From Escarpia spicata (Eukaryota > Annelida > Polychaeta > Sabellida > Siboglinidae), in the NCBI GenBank assembly GCA_963995525.1, contig OZ023206.1, positions 72,018,490-72,082,489 on the forward strand: a stretch of 64,000 nt of DNA, written 5' to 3'. The notes below the pieces were generated by a model that saw only the letters and a list, made by a program, of their open reading frames with translations, was not told the DNA's origin and searched no databases. Made by a program: the position numbers and the translations under genes. Every line of letters begins with the position of its first letter. Positions within the stretch are counted from its first letter, which is position 1. This document shows positions 62,529 through 64,000 of the stretch, one piece after another.

Positions 62529-63833
62529 TTACGAGGTACAGTCGTACTGGACGTTCCGGGTCCGATCGATCTCCATCACCGTCTCGAATTCCGCGTACAC
62601 GACGACGTTCACCGGTCGGGGTAGCGGCGTCGAGAACTGCATTTCAGCGCCCACGCTCCCCTGATGCACGACGTTGAAATTATCCCCGTCGCAACAGTCG
62701 GGGGTCAGGTCGAAAGCGAAGACGGTGTAGCCGGCTTCGAAGTCCGAGCGCGATATGTCGTTCCCCTCGTCCTCGCCCGCCTTTCCGGTGGCCTCGAAAA
62801 GATTCATGTAGCTTCGTATGCACCGGTGGTGCGGGAAGTCCGGCTGCAGCGGCTTGCTCGGCACCTGACGTCCGTCGACGGTGAGCGCGAGGAAGGTTAT
62901 GTCGTTGTGCTGCGCGTTGAACGGATTTCTAGTGTAGTCTCCGTTGTAGGCGGCGTTATCGATCATCATCAGGATGATGCGTTTCGGAATCGCACCCATG
63001 TACAGGTTCTCGTGTGTGTGCGATAGCGTACCCGCGGCTATCGAGAACGACTTGCAGTCGACGCGGCGCATCGGAAACTTAGCCGTTCCCAAAGTCCACG
63101 CTTTGATGTGACCCAGCTGGACTTCCGGGTTCAACTTCACTTTTCGGACGAACAGGCAAATCGAGCGTATCAAGATACGCCACCCCGGCGCGGCAGCCGC
63201 GCCCATGAGCGCGAAGGCGTCCTTCGACTGGATCATGCGTATTTTCGTGTCGACGCCGCTCGGAAGGAGGAGGTTTAGCGTAAACGCGTCGACGTGCGGG
63301 TGTCCCATCATCTCCACCTCGGTACTGCCCGCCGTCAGATCGCGCCGCGCTACGAACCCGGTGTTGTCGTCCCCGCGCGCGTTCATGTGTCAGGCGCTGT
63401 CTTTGTACCACAACGACCCCGTGAGATGTGATCGTTTCGCGTCGCTACCGAAACTCAGCAGGGTCTCGATGTAGGACCGATACGCGTACGTATTGGTCGA
63501 TGGCGTCACGAGCGTACCGTTCAGCGACACGTCGATTTGACTGAACATCGAATGGAGGAAATTGTTGACCGGCGCCACGTTGGTGCCGGCCGCCAGATCG
63601 GTACCGTCCCCCTGAACCACTTTGAAGCGGACGTACGTTTGAAGGGTCGCCAGGTCCGTATAGTCGTTACCCGACCCCTGAATGAGGAACTCGATGGGAC
63701 CGCCGGCGTCGAGAGCCGTCAGCGGTTGGTAGACGGTCCGATGACTGCTCTCGATGCTCTTCTGCGTCAGCGGTCCGGTGAACAGGTCCAGTTCGGCCTT
63801 CACGCCCTCGCACGCTGTCTTTACGAACGCCAT
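62529..63833 (-). pseudogene. Major capsid protein, copy 2, interrupted by a stop
   Basis: Same 434-codon length as copy 1. A TGA at 63390-63392 replaces the Gly codon in KDSAGHMNARG, after about one third of the protein. Everything after it is in frame and well conserved (IRMIQSKDAFALMG, FDLTPDC). A single-base change explains it, so inactivation is probably recent or a sequencing error. Confidence 0.88.
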
Positions 63834-63835
63834 CG

Positions 63836-64000
63836 TTACGCGTCGAATATATCGACCGGTCGACGCCCTCTCTTCCGTCTACTGACGGTCGTCGCCGTTC
63901 GACGCGGCTTCTTTATAGGCGGTCTTTTTTTCAACCGTCTCTTCTTCGGCGCCGGCCCTTTCAATAGGCCGTCGAGAAGATCGACGCCGGCCTCCTTCGC
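63836..64000 (-). CDS. Basic core / minor capsid protein, copy 2, partial
   Basis: Only the C-terminal part is in the window: the Lys/Arg-rich tail and the terminal RRPVDIFDA, as in copy 1. The start lies beyond the window edge. The stop is two bases from the MCP ATG. Confidence 0.75.
   Translation of the reverse strand, partial: AKEAGVDLLDGLLKGPAPKKRRLKKRPPIKKPRRTATTVSRRKRGRRPVDIFDA

Overview
The window is genomic DNA of an animal, most likely a marine invertebrate. It is AT-rich host sequence with GT-AG introns, remnants of several non-LTR retrotransposons, a pogo/Tigger-type transposase, microsatellites and innate-immunity-type domains (death domain, coiled coil, leucine-rich repeats). 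The species cannot be named from sequence alone. Two large virus-like DNA elements of the Polinton/Maverick (adintovirus-like) class dominate it.

Layout. 1-21 kb: repeat-rich host DNA with three non-LTR retrotransposon remnants (CR1/RTE-like about 2.8-3.7 kb; L2/Rex1-like antisense about 4.7-6.0 kb; CR1-like antisense about 7.5-10.0 kb), a 1.2-kb DNA transposon with long inverted ends, a possible tRNA-derived SINE, hairpins, a MULE-like transposase fragment and a 55-bp tandem array at 19.6-20.15 kb. 21.05-45.38 kb: a phase-consistent multi-exon host gene. In order its exons encode a death domain, a heptad-repeat coiled coil, small Ala/Thr-rich segments, an unrecognised helical segment and leucine-rich repeats.

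24,434-41,151: a complete Polinton (16,718 bp, 5'-AGTAGTATGG inverted termini, flanked by the 6-bp target duplication TACGTT). It lies inside the 5' splice site of host exon 6, and the duplication regenerates a usable donor. The rightward cluster holds a NADAR-domain protein, packaging ATPase, two conserved small proteins, a membrane protein, integrase with chromodomain (frameshifted), a second membrane protein, penton-like minor capsid protein (frameshifted tail), basic core/minor capsid protein, hexon-like major capsid protein and adenain-like protease. Convergent to it is protein-primed DNA polymerase B. Beyond that is a leftward, apparently alternatively spliced unit starting with an RPA-like single-strand DNA binding protein, and a divergent two-exon gene.

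45.4-52.9 kb: host DNA with a degenerate non-LTR retrotransposon (48.9-51.2 kb) and a pogo/Tigger transposase remnant (51.5-52.6 kb). 52,942 to the window end: a second Polinton of the same family in inverted orientation, cut by the window edge. It has lesions of its own: a stop in the major capsid gene, a stop in the last exon of the spliced unit, and loss of an exonuclease aspartate in PolB. Copy 1 instead has frameshifts in integrase and penton and stops in two small exons. Neither visible copy looks fully intact, but PolB, the RPA-like gene and the protease are open in both.

The most noteworthy points are the NADAR gene, the RPA-type ssDNA-binding protein with shared-leader splicing, and the insertion exactly at a splice donor of an immune-type host gene.
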